Source of the DNA: Leifsonia xyli
Lineage (GTDB): Bacteria > Actinomycetota > Actinomycetes > Actinomycetales > Microbacteriaceae
Length of the DNA: 64,000 nt
Assembly: GCA_003243275.1 (NCBI GenBank)
Contig: QFQR01000003.1
Span: forward strand, 372,001 to 436,000
Direction: 5' to 3'
Of the stretch, positions 43,549-51,949 are shown piece by piece. The notes under the pieces were generated by a model. It had not been told where the DNA came from. It saw nothing but the letters and a program-made list of their open reading frames with translations, and made no database searches. The translations under genes and the position numbers were made by a program. Numbering within the stretch: the first letter of the stretch is position 1; each line of letters starts with the position of its first letter.

Positions 43549-43914
43549 ATGACCGACGAGCCGCGCGAAGACCGCCGCCAGCAGCCCAAGCCCCCGAAGG
43601 CCCAGTTCCTCTCGGCGCAGACAGCGGCGAAGAAGCTCGGCATCTTCCTGCCGGCCGCGCCCACGGAGTTCCGCGAGGCGCAGCATTCCCGCGAACAGCT
43701 CGCGGCGTTGCAGGCCGATCCGCCGACGTGGCTCCGCACCCTGCGCACCGACGGCCCGCATCCGCGTTCCGAGGTGTCGCGCCGGCTCGGGATCACGAAC
43801 TCGGGCCTCGCCCGGGCGGGGGTCTCGGATGCGATGACGACGGCCGAGATCCAGGCACTGCTCGCCGACCCGCCGCCGTGGCTGCTCGCGGAGCGGCGCC
43901 GCGCCAACCCCTGA
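43549..43914 (+). CDS. DUF5997-family protein
   Basis: 121 residues. It starts with a charged Arg/Gln/Pro/Lys stretch, then AQFLSAQTAAKKLGIFLPAA and PPTWLRTLRTDGPHPRSEVS with RRLGITNSGLARAGVSDAMT, a segment that reads like a helix-turn-helix. I assign it to DUF5997 from memory of this actinobacterial family, whose members lie beside HTH-less LysR effector proteins. The pair may be a split regulator: this one contacts DNA and the divergent one senses the ligand. That is inference. Confidence 0.72.
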   Translation: MTDEPREDRRQQPKPPKAQFLSAQTAAKKLGIFLPAAPTEFREAQHSREQLAALQADPPTWLRTLRTDGPHPRSEVSRRLGITNSGLARAGVSDAMTTAEIQALLADPPPWLLAERRRANP

Positions 43915-43941
43915 CCCCGCGCGGGGCAGGCGGCGCGGGGT
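43914..43941 (+). terminator. GC-rich hairpin after the DUF5997 gene
   Basis: A 9-bp stem ACCCCGCGC/GCGCGGGGT (43914-43922 with 43933-43941) with a 10-nt loop, beginning at the last base of the stop codon. Only TT follows, so termination is plausible but not certain. Confidence 0.4.
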
Positions 43942-43965
43942 TCCCGCGTGACGTAGCGTGGTGGG

Positions 43966-44724
43966 GTGGCGGAGTGCATTCACGGGTTCGATGAGGGTCT
44001 CTGCGATGTCTGCTTTCCGCGCGCGGTCGCCGAGGCGCCCCGCGCCGCGGTGAGTCGCCCGGCGTCGCCCCGCGCATCCGCCCGCAGCACGGTGCGCGCG
44101 CAGCCCGCCTCGTCGGCCCCCGCCACGCTCCGCCTGCCCGGTCGCCGCGTGCACCATGTGACGCACCTGCGCACCCTCGAGTCGATCGCGCTCGACGGGG
44201 AGCTGCGGGCCGACGCCCAGCCGGATGTCGACGTGAGCTCCGCGACCGCGCGCGAGCTGCGCGCCACGGCGACCACGCCAGATGGGCGCAGCATCGCATC
44301 CCTCGTCGCCTTCGCGCTCGCGCCCGATTCGGCACGCTGGCAGGAGCTGCGCGAGGGTGCCGCCGGTGCCCACTGGTCGGATGCCGCACGCGCCTCCAAG
44401 CCCGCCGACTTCGTGCTGCTGGCCGTTCCGGTGGATGCCCTCGGCCCCGACGTCGTCTTCGCCGACGGGGATGCGGCTGCCGTCGCCACCCGGTTCGCGG
44501 CGGGCGTCGAGGCCGGCACGCAGGCCCTGCGGCGGCTGCACGCCACGGATCCGGAGTTCCGGGATGCCGAACTGCTCGCGGCGGCACCGGTGCCGCTCTC
44601 GGCGGTGGTGGCGATCACGGTCGCGAACGATCGGGTGCGCGATCGGGTGCGCGAGCTCTTCGCGGATGCGGGACTCACCGCTCCGCGGATCGCCGTGTAC
44701 CCGCCGGCCTTCGCGACGGACTAG
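43966..44724 (+). CDS. DarT-like ssDNA ADP-ribosyltransferase-family protein with N-terminal Cys motif
   Basis: 252 residues. N-terminal CIHGFDEGLCDVCFP looks like a small zinc-binding knuckle. A low-complexity Ala/Arg/Ser linker follows (about residues 20-55). The main domain has VHHVTHLRTLESIALDGELR, reminiscent of the DarT/DUF4433 opening (H-x-TH, then L..I...G.L), followed by WSDAARASKPADFVLLAVPV and a long helical C-terminus. DarT enzymes modify thymidine in single-stranded DNA and are normally paired with the macrodomain antitoxin DarG, which is not present here. GTG 43966 is 6 nt after TAGCGT (43954-43959). The assignment is moderate. Confidence 0.6.
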   Translation: MAECIHGFDEGLCDVCFPRAVAEAPRAAVSRPASPRASARSTVRAQPASSAPATLRLPGRRVHHVTHLRTLESIALDGELRADAQPDVDVSSATARELRATATTPDGRSIASLVAFALAPDSARWQELREGAAGAHWSDAARASKPADFVLLAVPVDALGPDVVFADGDAAAVATRFAAGVEAGTQALRRLHATDPEFRDAELLAAAPVPLSAVVAITVANDRVRDRVRELFADAGLTAPRIAVYPPAFATD

Positions 44725-44827
44725 CGGGCGGGAACCGCTCCTTCACAGCCCGGCCCCGACGCGATCTGTCCCCAAAATCGCCCGGAGACGGCCACGCGCG
44801 TCGGGCGACTCGCCCACCATGGTCGCC

Positions 44828-45244
44828 ATGACGATCCCGCGATTCGACGAGGTGCACGATGCGCCGCTCGTGACCGACGAGCAGGTGCTGGAACGTGCCA
44901 CGCTCCTGCTCGACTGCGCCATACGACGACAGCTGTGGCTCATGTTCCTCGACGCCGACGACAGGCAGCTTCCGCTCCTCATGCCCTGCGAGGTGCCGCG
45001 GCGCCCGGCCCCGCAGCACCTCGCGAACTACGCGCGGGTGCTGGGAGACATCGCCGAGGAGTTCGAGGCGGCCGCGATCGTGGCGGCCTACGAGCGATGC
45101 GGGGGCGACGCGCTGAGCGATACCGATCGCGCCTGGCTCCGGCTCGTGCGCGACGCATGCGGGGTCGCCGTGCTGCCGCTCCGCGGTCCGCTGCTCGTGC
45201 ATGACGACGGCGTGCGCTGGATCGCAGCCGAGGATCTCGACTGA
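44828..45244 (+). CDS. Hypothetical protein
   Basis: 138 residues, soluble and acidic. Recognisable stretches such as TDEQVLERATLLLDCAIRRQ, LWLMFLDADDRQLPLLMPCE and WLRLVRDACGVAVLPLRGPL suggest an alpha/beta fold with a beta-hairpin (LWLMFLD...QLPLLMPC), as in actinobacterial proteins of unknown role. An ATG at 44819 is also in frame. No neighbour overlap and no clear promoter. No function is claimed. Confidence 0.65.
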   Translation: MTIPRFDEVHDAPLVTDEQVLERATLLLDCAIRRQLWLMFLDADDRQLPLLMPCEVPRRPAPQHLANYARVLGDIAEEFEAAAIVAAYERCGGDALSDTDRAWLRLVRDACGVAVLPLRGPLLVHDDGVRWIAAEDLD

Positions 45245-45280
45245 GGTGGCTGACGCGGCAGCGCCCGACACCCGGCCGCC

Positions 45281-45703
45281 TCAGAACCGCTCGGGCTCCG
45301 GCCCGCGGCGGAAGCGGCGTCCGCTGATCGAGGTGGGACGGATGCGCACCCAGCGGTACTTGAGCGTCGGCACCCAGGGGCTCAGCGGCAGGCGCTCCGC
45401 CGCCGCGACCTCCGCCCCGCCCTCCAGGCGCTCGGCGACGCCCTTCACGACCACGCTGAACGCCTCGCCCTCATCCCACCCGTCGATCTCGAGTGCGACC
45501 TCGGGGTGGATGGTGAGCTCGACGAGCTTCGTGCCGGGGGCGGTGCGGAACCACAGGGCTCCGTCGTGGACGACGAAGTTGAGGGGGAAGATGTCGATCT
45601 CCCCCGCGGCCGCGAGCGCGATGCGGCCCATCGGGGCGAGCTCCAGCAGCTCCCAGCACTCGCGCTCGTCGAGCACCTCCACGGGGCTTCGACCCTCGAC
45701 CAT
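45281..45703 (-). CDS. PPOX-class (pyridoxamine 5'-phosphate oxidase-like) flavin protein
   Basis: 140 residues with the split-barrel signature: LDERECWELLELAPMGRIAL, EIDIFPLNFVVHDGALWFRT, PGTKLVELTIHPEVALEIDG and SVVVKGVAERLE. Members bind FMN, F420 or heme-related ligands and have diverse roles; no substrate is evident. ATG 45703 is fixed by AAGGAGG 6 nt upstream on the minus strand. ATG 45730 is in frame but lacks such a site. Convergent with the preceding hypothetical gene; a GAGGTGGC/GCCGCCTC hairpin lies between the ends. Confidence 0.85.
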   Translation of the reverse strand: MVEGRSPVEVLDERECWELLELAPMGRIALAAAGEIDIFPLNFVVHDGALWFRTAPGTKLVELTIHPEVALEIDGWDEGEAFSVVVKGVAERLEGGAEVAAAERLPLSPWVPTLKYRWVRIRPTSISGRRFRRGPEPERF

Positions 45704-45823
45704 GGTGTCCTCCTTCGTCGCCGCTTCCATCGTGCGCCTCCGGATGCCCGCCTCGCCAGGGCCGTTCGGCCCGCGCCGTGCCCGCGCGCTCCGCCGCCCA
45801 CCGGCATCCGCTTGAATGGGAAC

Positions 45824-46696
45824 ATGCTCGTTCTCGTCGGCCTCACGAGTGCGATCGTCTACGGCGTCTCCGACTTCTTCGGCGGTCTCGGCTCGCGCCG
45901 CATCTCCCCGCTGCTGGTGAGTCTCGTGAGCTTCGCGGTGGCGGCCGCGCCCGTCGCCGTGCTCACCCCGCTGGTCGGATCGGTGTGGTCGAGTGAGGCG
46001 GTGTGGCTCGGCCTGCTCGCGGGGCTGGCCGGTGCCGTCGCGATCTGGGCCTTCTACGCCGCGCTCGCGATCGGGCCGATGAGCGTCATCTCGCCGACGA
46101 CCGCGGCGGTCGCAGCTCTCATCCCCGCGGTCGTGGGGATCGCGCGCGGGGAGCGCTTCTCGCCGCTCGGCTATGCGGCGCTCGCGGCGCTCGTGGTGGC
46201 CGCGGTGCTGCTCGGCGTCACGCGAGAGCAGCAGGGCGGCCGGGTCGGCGTGCGCGTGGTGGTGCTGTCGGTCGCCTCCGGCATCGGCTTCGGCGGCTAC
46301 AACGTCGTGATGGAGTGGACTCCGCCCGAGTCGCAGTTCGCGCCGCTGCTCGTGGACCTCGTGGCGGGTGCGCTGCTGTTCGCCGTCATCCTCGCGCTGC
46401 TGCGGATGGTGCGCCGCGACTCGTGGTGGGGAGGAGCGGATGCGCCGCCCCTCGCCGCGCGCCGCCCTGGTCTGCTGTTCGCCGTCGGTGCCGGGCTGCT
46501 GATGGCGGTCGCGAACGCGCTGCTCGTCTGGGGGCTGCACCAGGGACAGCTCGCGATCATGGGCGTGCTGGCATCCCTCTACCCGCTCGGCACGGTGCTG
46601 CTCGCCCTCACGGTGCTGCGTGAGCGGCTCACGCCCGTGCAGGTGGTGGGCGTCGCGCTGGCGCTCGCCGCATCCGCAGCGCTCGCGCTCGGCTGA
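45824..46696 (+). CDS. EamA/DMT-family transporter
   Basis: 290 residues with ten predicted TMs in two EamA repeats: first half [20 protein letters not shown] and [20 protein letters not shown]; second half [34 protein letters not shown] and [20 protein letters not shown]. This matches drug/metabolite exporters. TTGAAT (45812-45817) precedes the ATG by 6 nt. The C-terminal half carries the usual conserved ERLTP loop before the last helix. Confidence 0.9.
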   Translation: MLVLVGLTSAIVYGVSDFFGGLGSRRISPLLVSLVSFAVAAAPVAVLTPLVGSVWSSEAVWLGLLAGLAGAVAIWAFYAALAIGPMSVISPTTAAVAALIPAVVGIARGERFSPLGYAALAALVVAAVLLGVTREQQGGRVGVRVVVLSVASGIGFGGYNVVMEWTPPESQFAPLLVDLVAGALLFAVILALLRMVRRDSWWGGADAPPLAARRPGLLFAVGAGLLMAVANALLVWGLHQGQLAIMGVLASLYPLGTVLLALTVLRERLTPVQVVGVALALAASAALALG

Positions 46697-46734
46697 GCGC
46701 GGGCGGCAGCTTCGCGCCGGTAGGATCGGAGGCG

Positions 46735-48240
46735 ATGTCGCTCCCCTTCTCCACCGCGACCGGCACCGAGGTGCGCGTGCGGTTCTGCCCCTCGCCCACC
46801 GGCACCCCGCACGTCGGGATGGTGCGCACCGCCCTGTTCAACTGGGCCTACGCCCGGCACACGGGCGGCACGCTCGTGTTCCGCATCGAGGACACGGATG
46901 CCGCGCGCGACTCCGAGGAGAGCTACCTGCAGCTCATCGACGCGCTCGACTGGCTCGGTATCGACTGGGATGAGGGTGTCGAGAAGGGCGGGCCCCACGG
47001 GCCGTACCGCCAGTCGCAGCGCACCGAGATCTACCGCGAGCTCATCGAGCGGCTCACGGCATCCGGCCACCTCTACGAGAGCTTCGTCACCCCCGAGGAG
47101 ATGGAGGCCCGCAACGTCGCGGCCGGCCGCGACCCCCGCCAGGGCTACGACAACTTCGAGCGCGAGCTCACCGAGGCCGAGCGCGCCGCGTTCCGCGCCG
47201 AGGGGCGTCAGCCGAGCCTGCGGCTGCGGGTGCCCGACACCGAGCTGAGCTTCCAGGATCTGATCCGCGGTGAGATCACCTTCCCGGCGGGCAGCTTCAC
47301 CGACTTCGTCGTGGTGCGCCCGAACGGTGCCCCGCTCTACACCTTCGTGAACCCGGTCGACGACGCGCTGATGGGGGTGACGCACGTGTTCCGCGGGGAG
47401 GACATCCTCTCCTCCACACCGCGGCAGATCGCTCTGTATCTCGCACTCATCGAGATCGGGGTGACCGATTTCATCCCGCAATACGCGCACATGCCGCTCG
47501 TCTACGGCGAGGGTGCGAAGAAGCTCAGCAAGCGCGACCCCGAGTCGAACCTGTTCCACCACCGCGACCGGGGCTTCATCCCCGAGGGGCTGCTCAACTA
47601 CCTGGCGCTGCTCGGCTGGTCGATCGCGCCCGACCGCGACGTGTTCACCCAGGCGGAGTTCACGGCGGCGTTCGACATCCGCGACGTGAACCCGAACCCG
47701 GCGCGCTTCGACCTGAAGAAGGCGGAGTCGATCAACGGCGACCACATCCGGATGCTGGAGCCCGCCGACTTCGCCGCCCGCATCGTGCCCTACCTGGAGG
47801 GCTATCTCGCCGATCCGCCGACCGAGGCAGAGACCGCGATCCTGCGCGAGGCGGCGCCGCTCATCCAGGAGCGCGTGACGGTGCTGGGGGAGGCGCGCGG
47901 CATGCTCGCGTTCCTGTTCACCCCCGACGACGCGCTCGAGTTCGAGACGGATGCGCTGCCCAAGGATGCGGATGAGGCGCGCCTCGTGCTCGACGCCTCG
48001 CAGGCGGCGCTCGCCCCGCTCGCCGAGTTCGGCCGCGTCGAGATCGAGGAGGCGCTGCGGGCCGCGCTTCTCACCCCGGTCGAGGAGGGTGGTCCGGGGC
48101 TCAAGCCGCGCACCGCGTTCGGGCCGCTGCGCACCGCGGTCTCGGGCCGGCGCATCAGCCCGCCGCTGTTCGAGTCGATGGAGCTGCTCGGCAAGGCATC
48201 GACCCTCGCCCGCCTCGAGAGGCTGCGCAGCACCCTCTGA
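46735..48240 (+). CDS. gltX: Glutamyl-tRNA synthetase
   Basis: 501 residues, class I aminoacyl-tRNA synthetase. It charges tRNA-Glu (and, in bacteria lacking GlnRS, also tRNA-Gln). HIGH-type motif in [20 protein letters not shown], then [36 protein letters not shown], and KMSKS-type KKLSKRD. The C-terminal helical anticodon-binding part ends [26 protein letters not shown] (46721-46726) lies 8 nt before the ATG, so the transcript may start at or near the start codon. Confidence 0.97.
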   Translation: MSLPFSTATGTEVRVRFCPSPTGTPHVGMVRTALFNWAYARHTGGTLVFRIEDTDAARDSEESYLQLIDALDWLGIDWDEGVEKGGPHGPYRQSQRTEIYRELIERLTASGHLYESFVTPEEMEARNVAAGRDPRQGYDNFERELTEAERAAFRAEGRQPSLRLRVPDTELSFQDLIRGEITFPAGSFTDFVVVRPNGAPLYTFVNPVDDALMGVTHVFRGEDILSSTPRQIALYLALIEIGVTDFIPQYAHMPLVYGEGAKKLSKRDPESNLFHHRDRGFIPEGLLNYLALLGWSIAPDRDVFTQAEFTAAFDIRDVNPNPARFDLKKAESINGDHIRMLEPADFAARIVPYLEGYLADPPTEAETAILREAAPLIQERVTVLGEARGMLAFLFTPDDALEFETDALPKDADEARLVLDASQAALAPLAEFGRVEIEEALRAALLTPVEEGGPGLKPRTAFGPLRTAVSGRRISPPLFESMELLGKASTLARLERLRSTL

Positions 48241-48254
48241 TCGCATCCCGCGCG

Positions 48255-48274
48255 CCATAGGGGTTTCGGCGGAA
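48255..48274 (+). promoter_or_regulatory. 20-bp motif upstream of the tandem-HTH LuxR gene
   Basis: CCATAGGGGTTTCGGCGGAA ends 80 nt before the LuxR start. An 18/20 match occurs at 51529-51548, 78 nt before the start of the facing surface-protein gene. It is probably the regulator's binding site. Confidence 0.55.
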
Positions 48275-48354
48275 CTTCGCGCGCGCGTTTCCGCGGCATC
48301 CCGCGCGCGTGACACGATGTGCGACGGCGCCCGGCGCGCGGATGGGGTGGAGCG

Positions 48355-50037
48355 GTGCACGGTTCTGATGCGGCGTGGCGCGAGGTGCACGGCATCCTCG
48401 AGCGCGTGTTCGGCGGAGACGCCGCCGGTGAGCTGGAGCGGTTGCGGCGCGAGCTCGCCGAGGCGGAGCTGCCGCCCGCCGACCGAGCCCTGCTGGCAGC
48501 GTCGGCGTCGATGGCCGCGATCATCGCCTGCGACTTCGACGCGGCCGCGGCCCTCGGGGCGGACGCCGCGGATGCGGGTGCGAGCGGTGATGTCGTGCTG
48601 CGCCGACTGAGTCAGGCGGTCATGCTCATGAGCGACGCGATGGCGGGCACCGTGAACGCGGCCGAGCGCGGGGTCGACGTGGCATCCGCCCGCGCCCTGC
48701 TCGGCGAGGGCGGCACGAACGCGGGCGAGGCTGCGCCCGACGGCGTGCTCACCCGCTACCTGCTCACCGAGGCGGCGCTGAGCTCGGGCGACTTCGAGGC
48801 GGCGGGTGCCCTGCTCGCCGAGCACCCGATGCCCGCGCTGGTGAACGTCGGTGCGCATCCGGTGCCGCGCCTCGACGGCGGGGCGCTCGCCCTGCACCTG
48901 GTGGCGGCGCGCGCCCTCGCGTTCCGCGGTCGTGGGGCGGAGGTCGCGGCGATGCTCGCGGGCTTCGAGGCGCTCGGTGCGCTGGTGCCGGCCAGGGCGG
49001 TCATCGTGCTGCGGGCGATCGGATGCTACGCGGCCGCGATGGCGGGGGATCGCGAGACCTTCGCCGCGCTCGCCGAGCACATCGTCTCGCGCACCCGCCG
49101 CGACCCGAACTACCTCTCGGTCGGCGCGAGCATCTATGTCGTGTGGGGGCTGCGGGCGACAGCCCAGTTGCAGCGTGCCGCGGCGCTGCTCACCTCGACC
49201 GCGGGCGCGCGGCTCGAACGGTGCAAGATCTGGGATCGCGCGCTCGGCTTCGAGCTGCTCGTGGAGGCGGCGCTGCAGCGCGGTGACGCGCACAGCGCTG
49301 CCGATCAGCTCGCGCAGGCGGAGCAGCTGATCGAGCACCGGGTCGCGGTCTCGTCGGTGATGCGCACGCGCGGGGTCGCGGCGCTCTCGGCGGGCGAGAG
49401 CGAGCTCGCGCACCGGCTCGCGCTCGCGGCGATCCGCATCGACGAGGCTGCGGGGTCGGTGACCGAGGTGCACCGGGGTCGCTTCACGGAGGCGGAGGCG
49501 CTCGTGGCATCCGAGCCGGTGCGCGCGGCCGCGATCCTGCTCGGCATCGCGCGGGATGCCGATGCGCTCGGCGTGGAGTCGGTGCGGCTCGCGGCGGCTC
49601 GGCGCTGGCGCGAGCTCTCCGACACGGTGCCGGGCGTGCGCGGCGACGCGGCGGTGCTCACCGAGCGGCAGCGTCAGGTCGCGGCCCTGGTCGCCGAGGG
49701 GCACAGCAATCGGGTGATCGGGCAGACCCTCTATCTCTCGCCGCGCACCGTGCAGTCGCACGTCTCGGAGGTGTTGCGCCTCACGGGCAGCCGGTCGCGC
49801 GTGCAGTTGGCGGCCCGGCGTTCGGCCGGCGCGGAGGTGGTGTCGGATGAGCTCGTCGCCTCGCTGAGCTCCCGCCAGGTGCAGATCGCGCGGCTCGTGG
49901 CCGAGGGGGATCGCAACGCGGAGATCGCGGAGAAGCTCGGCATCAGCGAGAAGACGGTCGAGAATCACCTCGCCGCGGTCATGCGGCGGCTCGGCGTGGC
50001 CTCGCGTGCCGCGGTCGCGTCGCGGATCGGCGCCTGA
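48355..50037 (+). CDS. Regulator with two tandem LuxR-type HTH domains
   Basis: 560 residues from GTG 48355 (GGGTGGAG just upstream; an ATG at 48319 is in frame). About 430 residues of helical TPR-like repeats with no visible Walker motifs are followed by two complete GerE-type HTH domains. The first is LTERQRQVAALVAEGHSNRV, then LYLSPRTVQSHVSEVLRLTG. The second is LSSRQVQIARLVAEGDRNAE, then LGISEKTVENHLAAVMRRLG. LuxR regulators usually carry one HTH. The C-terminal half of a LAL-like regulator without the ATPase is another description. It converges on the surface protein it probably controls. Confidence 0.88.
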   Translation: MHGSDAAWREVHGILERVFGGDAAGELERLRRELAEAELPPADRALLAASASMAAIIACDFDAAAALGADAADAGASGDVVLRRLSQAVMLMSDAMAGTVNAAERGVDVASARALLGEGGTNAGEAAPDGVLTRYLLTEAALSSGDFEAAGALLAEHPMPALVNVGAHPVPRLDGGALALHLVAARALAFRGRGAEVAAMLAGFEALGALVPARAVIVLRAIGCYAAAMAGDRETFAALAEHIVSRTRRDPNYLSVGASIYVVWGLRATAQLQRAAALLTSTAGARLERCKIWDRALGFELLVEAALQRGDAHSAADQLAQAEQLIEHRVAVSSVMRTRGVAALSAGESELAHRLALAAIRIDEAAGSVTEVHRGRFTEAEALVASEPVRAAAILLGIARDADALGVESVRLAAARRWRELSDTVPGVRGDAAVLTERQRQVAALVAEGHSNRVIGQTLYLSPRTVQSHVSEVLRLTGSRSRVQLAARRSAGAEVVSDELVASLSSRQVQIARLVAEGDRNAEIAEKLGISEKTVENHLAAVMRRLGVASRAAVASRIGA

Positions 50038-50046
50038 CCGGGCGAC

Positions 50047-51450
50047 TCAGCCCCGCATCCGGGCTCGGCGGCGTGCGGTGGTGAGCACCGCGAACCCGGA
50101 TGCGATGGCCAGCAGTGCGACCGCAAGCAGCGGTGCGCTCGCCTCGGGCCCGGTGGCGGCGAGGGCCGCAGGTGCCGTGCCGGCCGCGACCTGCAGCGTC
50201 CAGCTCGCGGTGGCGGTGTCGCCGTCGGCGGAGCTCGCCGTGACGGTGTAGGTGGTGGCCGCGGATGCCGCGCTCGGGGTGCCGCTGATCACCCCGGTTG
50301 CGGCGTTGAGGCTGAGCCCTGCGGGAAGCGCCGGGGCGATCGTGAAGCTCGTCGGAAGGTCGAAGCCGCTCGCGGTGAGGGTGCTCGAGAGCGCGGTGCC
50401 GACCGTGCCGCTCGCGGCCGGGGCGGTGAGGCGCGAGTTGCTGAGCAGGCGGACGGCGCCGGCGCCGGATGCGGCATCCGACACCCAGATGCGGGCTCCG
50501 CTCGGGGAGACCACGACGCCGGACGCCTGGCTGCCGCCGGTCGTGACGAGCGCGGAGATGCTGCCGTCGCTCGTGTCGACGACGGCGAGCTGGCTGGGCA
50601 GCGCGAGGTAGACGGTGGCGCCGTCGGGGGAGAAGGCGGCGGATGCGGCGGGTGCCGGGGTGGCGATGGTCGCGAGCACGCTGCCCGCGGCGGTGTCGAC
50701 GAGGTAGGCGCGGTTGTCGGCGGGGGAGGTGACGACGGCGCGGGTGCCTGCGGCGTTCAGAGCGACGGCGCCTGCGGAGCTCGCCCCGGGGAGCGCGATC
50801 TGCTGGGCGGGACCGCTCAGCGAGGTGGCATCCGTGAACACGTAGAGCGTTCCGGCTCCGCCGACGGTGCCGGAGGTGAAGACCCGGCCGTCGGTCGCGA
50901 CGGCGACGCCGGCGAGCTCGTCGGGGTCGGCGGCGGGGGCGAAGGTGATGATGCTGTAGCTGAAGCCGAGGTTGTAGCGGAACAGCCTGGCGGGCGAGGT
51001 GTTGCCGCTCGTGCCGACGACGAAGGAGTTGCCGGGCACGTCCGCGAGTTCGCGGGTGGAGTTGGTGGGTCCGAGACCGAACTGGTCGGCGAGGGTGCCG
51101 TCGGGGTTGAGGGTGATCATCCAGTGCGCGGTTCCGACGTAGACGGCGCTGCCGTCGGTGGCCACGGCGACCGAGGTCGGCGCACCGTATCCGCCCGAGG
51201 CGAAGTCGATCGAGTGGCCTGTCACCGCACCCGTCGCGGTGTCGACGATCGCGACGGTGGTGCTCTGGTCGATCACGTAGGCGGTGCTGCCGTCGGGGGT
51301 GAGCGCGATCGCGCTCGGGGTGCCGGTGATGCCGGTGACGTGGGCGACGGGGCGCGGTGCGGGCGCGACGGCCCACGCGGCGGTGGCGGGCGCGGCGAGC
51401 AGGAGCGCGCCGGTCAGCACGACGGCACTGGAGACGAGGATGCGGCGCAA
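50047..51450 (-). CDS. Secreted, cell-wall-anchored beta-propeller protein with Ig-like domain and LAATG sorting motif
   Basis: 467 residues from TTG 51450. Signal peptide LRRILVSSAVVLTGALLLAA ending near ATAAWA. Repeats of the type SAIALTPDGSTAYVID / SVAVATDGSAVYVGT / GVVVSPSGARIWVSD indicate a seven-bladed-type propeller. A putative-Ig (He_PIG-like) module follows: TASGFDLPTSFTIAPALPAG, LSLNAATGVISGTPSAA. The C-terminus is LAATG, a hydrophobic stretch and RRRARMRG, a class-E-type sortase signal. TTG is chosen because GAAGGAA lies 6 nt upstream and the signal peptide begins there; GTG 51483 is the alternative. Confidence 0.82.
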   Translation of the reverse strand: MRRILVSSAVVLTGALLLAAPATAAWAVAPAPRPVAHVTGITGTPSAIALTPDGSTAYVIDQSTTVAIVDTATGAVTGHSIDFASGGYGAPTSVAVATDGSAVYVGTAHWMITLNPDGTLADQFGLGPTNSTRELADVPGNSFVVGTSGNTSPARLFRYNLGFSYSIITFAPAADPDELAGVAVATDGRVFTSGTVGGAGTLYVFTDATSLSGPAQQIALPGASSAGAVALNAAGTRAVVTSPADNRAYLVDTAAGSVLATIATPAPAASAAFSPDGATVYLALPSQLAVVDTSDGSISALVTTGGSQASGVVVSPSGARIWVSDAASGAGAVRLLSNSRLTAPAASGTVGTALSSTLTASGFDLPTSFTIAPALPAGLSLNAATGVISGTPSAASAATTYTVTASSADGDTATASWTLQVAAGTAPAALAATGPEASAPLLAVALLAIASGFAVLTTARRRARMRG

Positions 51451-51528
51451 GGTGTTCCTTCGGGTCGGGCAGCGGAGGCACACGTGTTTTCCCCCGGATG
51501 CGATGCTCCCGTCTCGCGGGACGGCTCG

Positions 51529-51548
51529 CCATAGGGGTTCCGGCGGAT
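51529..51548. promoter_or_regulatory. Second copy of the 20-bp LuxR-associated motif
   Basis: CCATAGGGGTTCCGGCGGAT, matching 48255-48274 at 18 of 20 positions. It lies 78 nt upstream of the TTG start of the surface-protein gene (inverted relative to that gene) and about 35 nt upstream of the tRNA-Gln -10 box (same orientation as at the LuxR gene). Confidence 0.55.
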
Positions 51549-51642
51549 TCCCGTGCGTGCCGAGCGCCCGCGCCCGTAGGGTAAAGTGTCTAGTCCGCCC
51601 GGGTTCGCTCGGGCCTCGCGGCCCGGCTCCGGTCGGCGCCCT

Positions 51643-51714
51643 TGGGGTATGGTGTAATTGGCAACACGGCTGATTCTGGTTCAGTTGTTCTTGGTTCGAG
51701 TCCAGGTACCCCAG
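51643..51714 (+). tRNA. tRNA-Gln (anticodon CTG)
   Basis: A 72-nt cloverleaf. Acceptor TGGGGTA (51643-51649) pairs with TACCCCA (51707-51713), the discriminator is G, and CCA is encoded at 51715-51717. The D-loop has TAATTGGCA, the anticodon loop TTCTGGT sits between CTGA and TCAG, and the T-arm has GGTTCGAGTCC. TAAAGT at 51582-51587 is a plausible -10. With gltX nearby, charging may go through the Glu-tRNA-Gln amidotransferase route common in actinobacteria. Confidence 0.95.
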
Positions 51715-51736
51715 CCATATCGCGCTTGCTCGAATC

Positions 51737-51806
51737 TTGATCCGTGAGGATCAAATCAAGGGGTTGCGACTCGGATTCAAGAGGCTCCTGCCAGGGGCCT
51801 CTTTCC
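51737..51806 (+). terminator. Hairpins and terminator after tRNA-Gln
   Basis: TTGATCC/GGATCAA (51737-51754, 4-nt loop) is followed by AAGAGGCTCCT/AGGGGCCTCTT (51779-51803, 3-nt loop, one internal mismatch), which runs into TTTCC. The second is a good intrinsic terminator for the tRNA transcript. The rest of the gap to 51949 shows no gene. Confidence 0.7.
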
Positions 51807-51949
51807 GTCTCTGCGCTCCGCCCCTTCTGGCTGATCTGGCTGAACCCCCGGATCGACGTCTTCGCCTCACCGTTCCGGCGCGGTTCATCGCGCTCACCTT
51901 GATGTCGAGGAGGTGCGACGACCGTCGCGATAAGCGTGTGGAGATGGTC

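Noticed and set aside
46579..49968. A frame of over 1,100 codons antisense to gltX and the LuxR gene
   Set aside because: It spans two well-supported genes and an intergenic region, has no recognisable domain, and its composition is that of a shadow frame.
51643..51717. A second tRNA or attachment site next to tRNA-Gln
   Set aside because: No second cloverleaf and no direct repeat of the tRNA 3' end was found in the window; no integrase is present.
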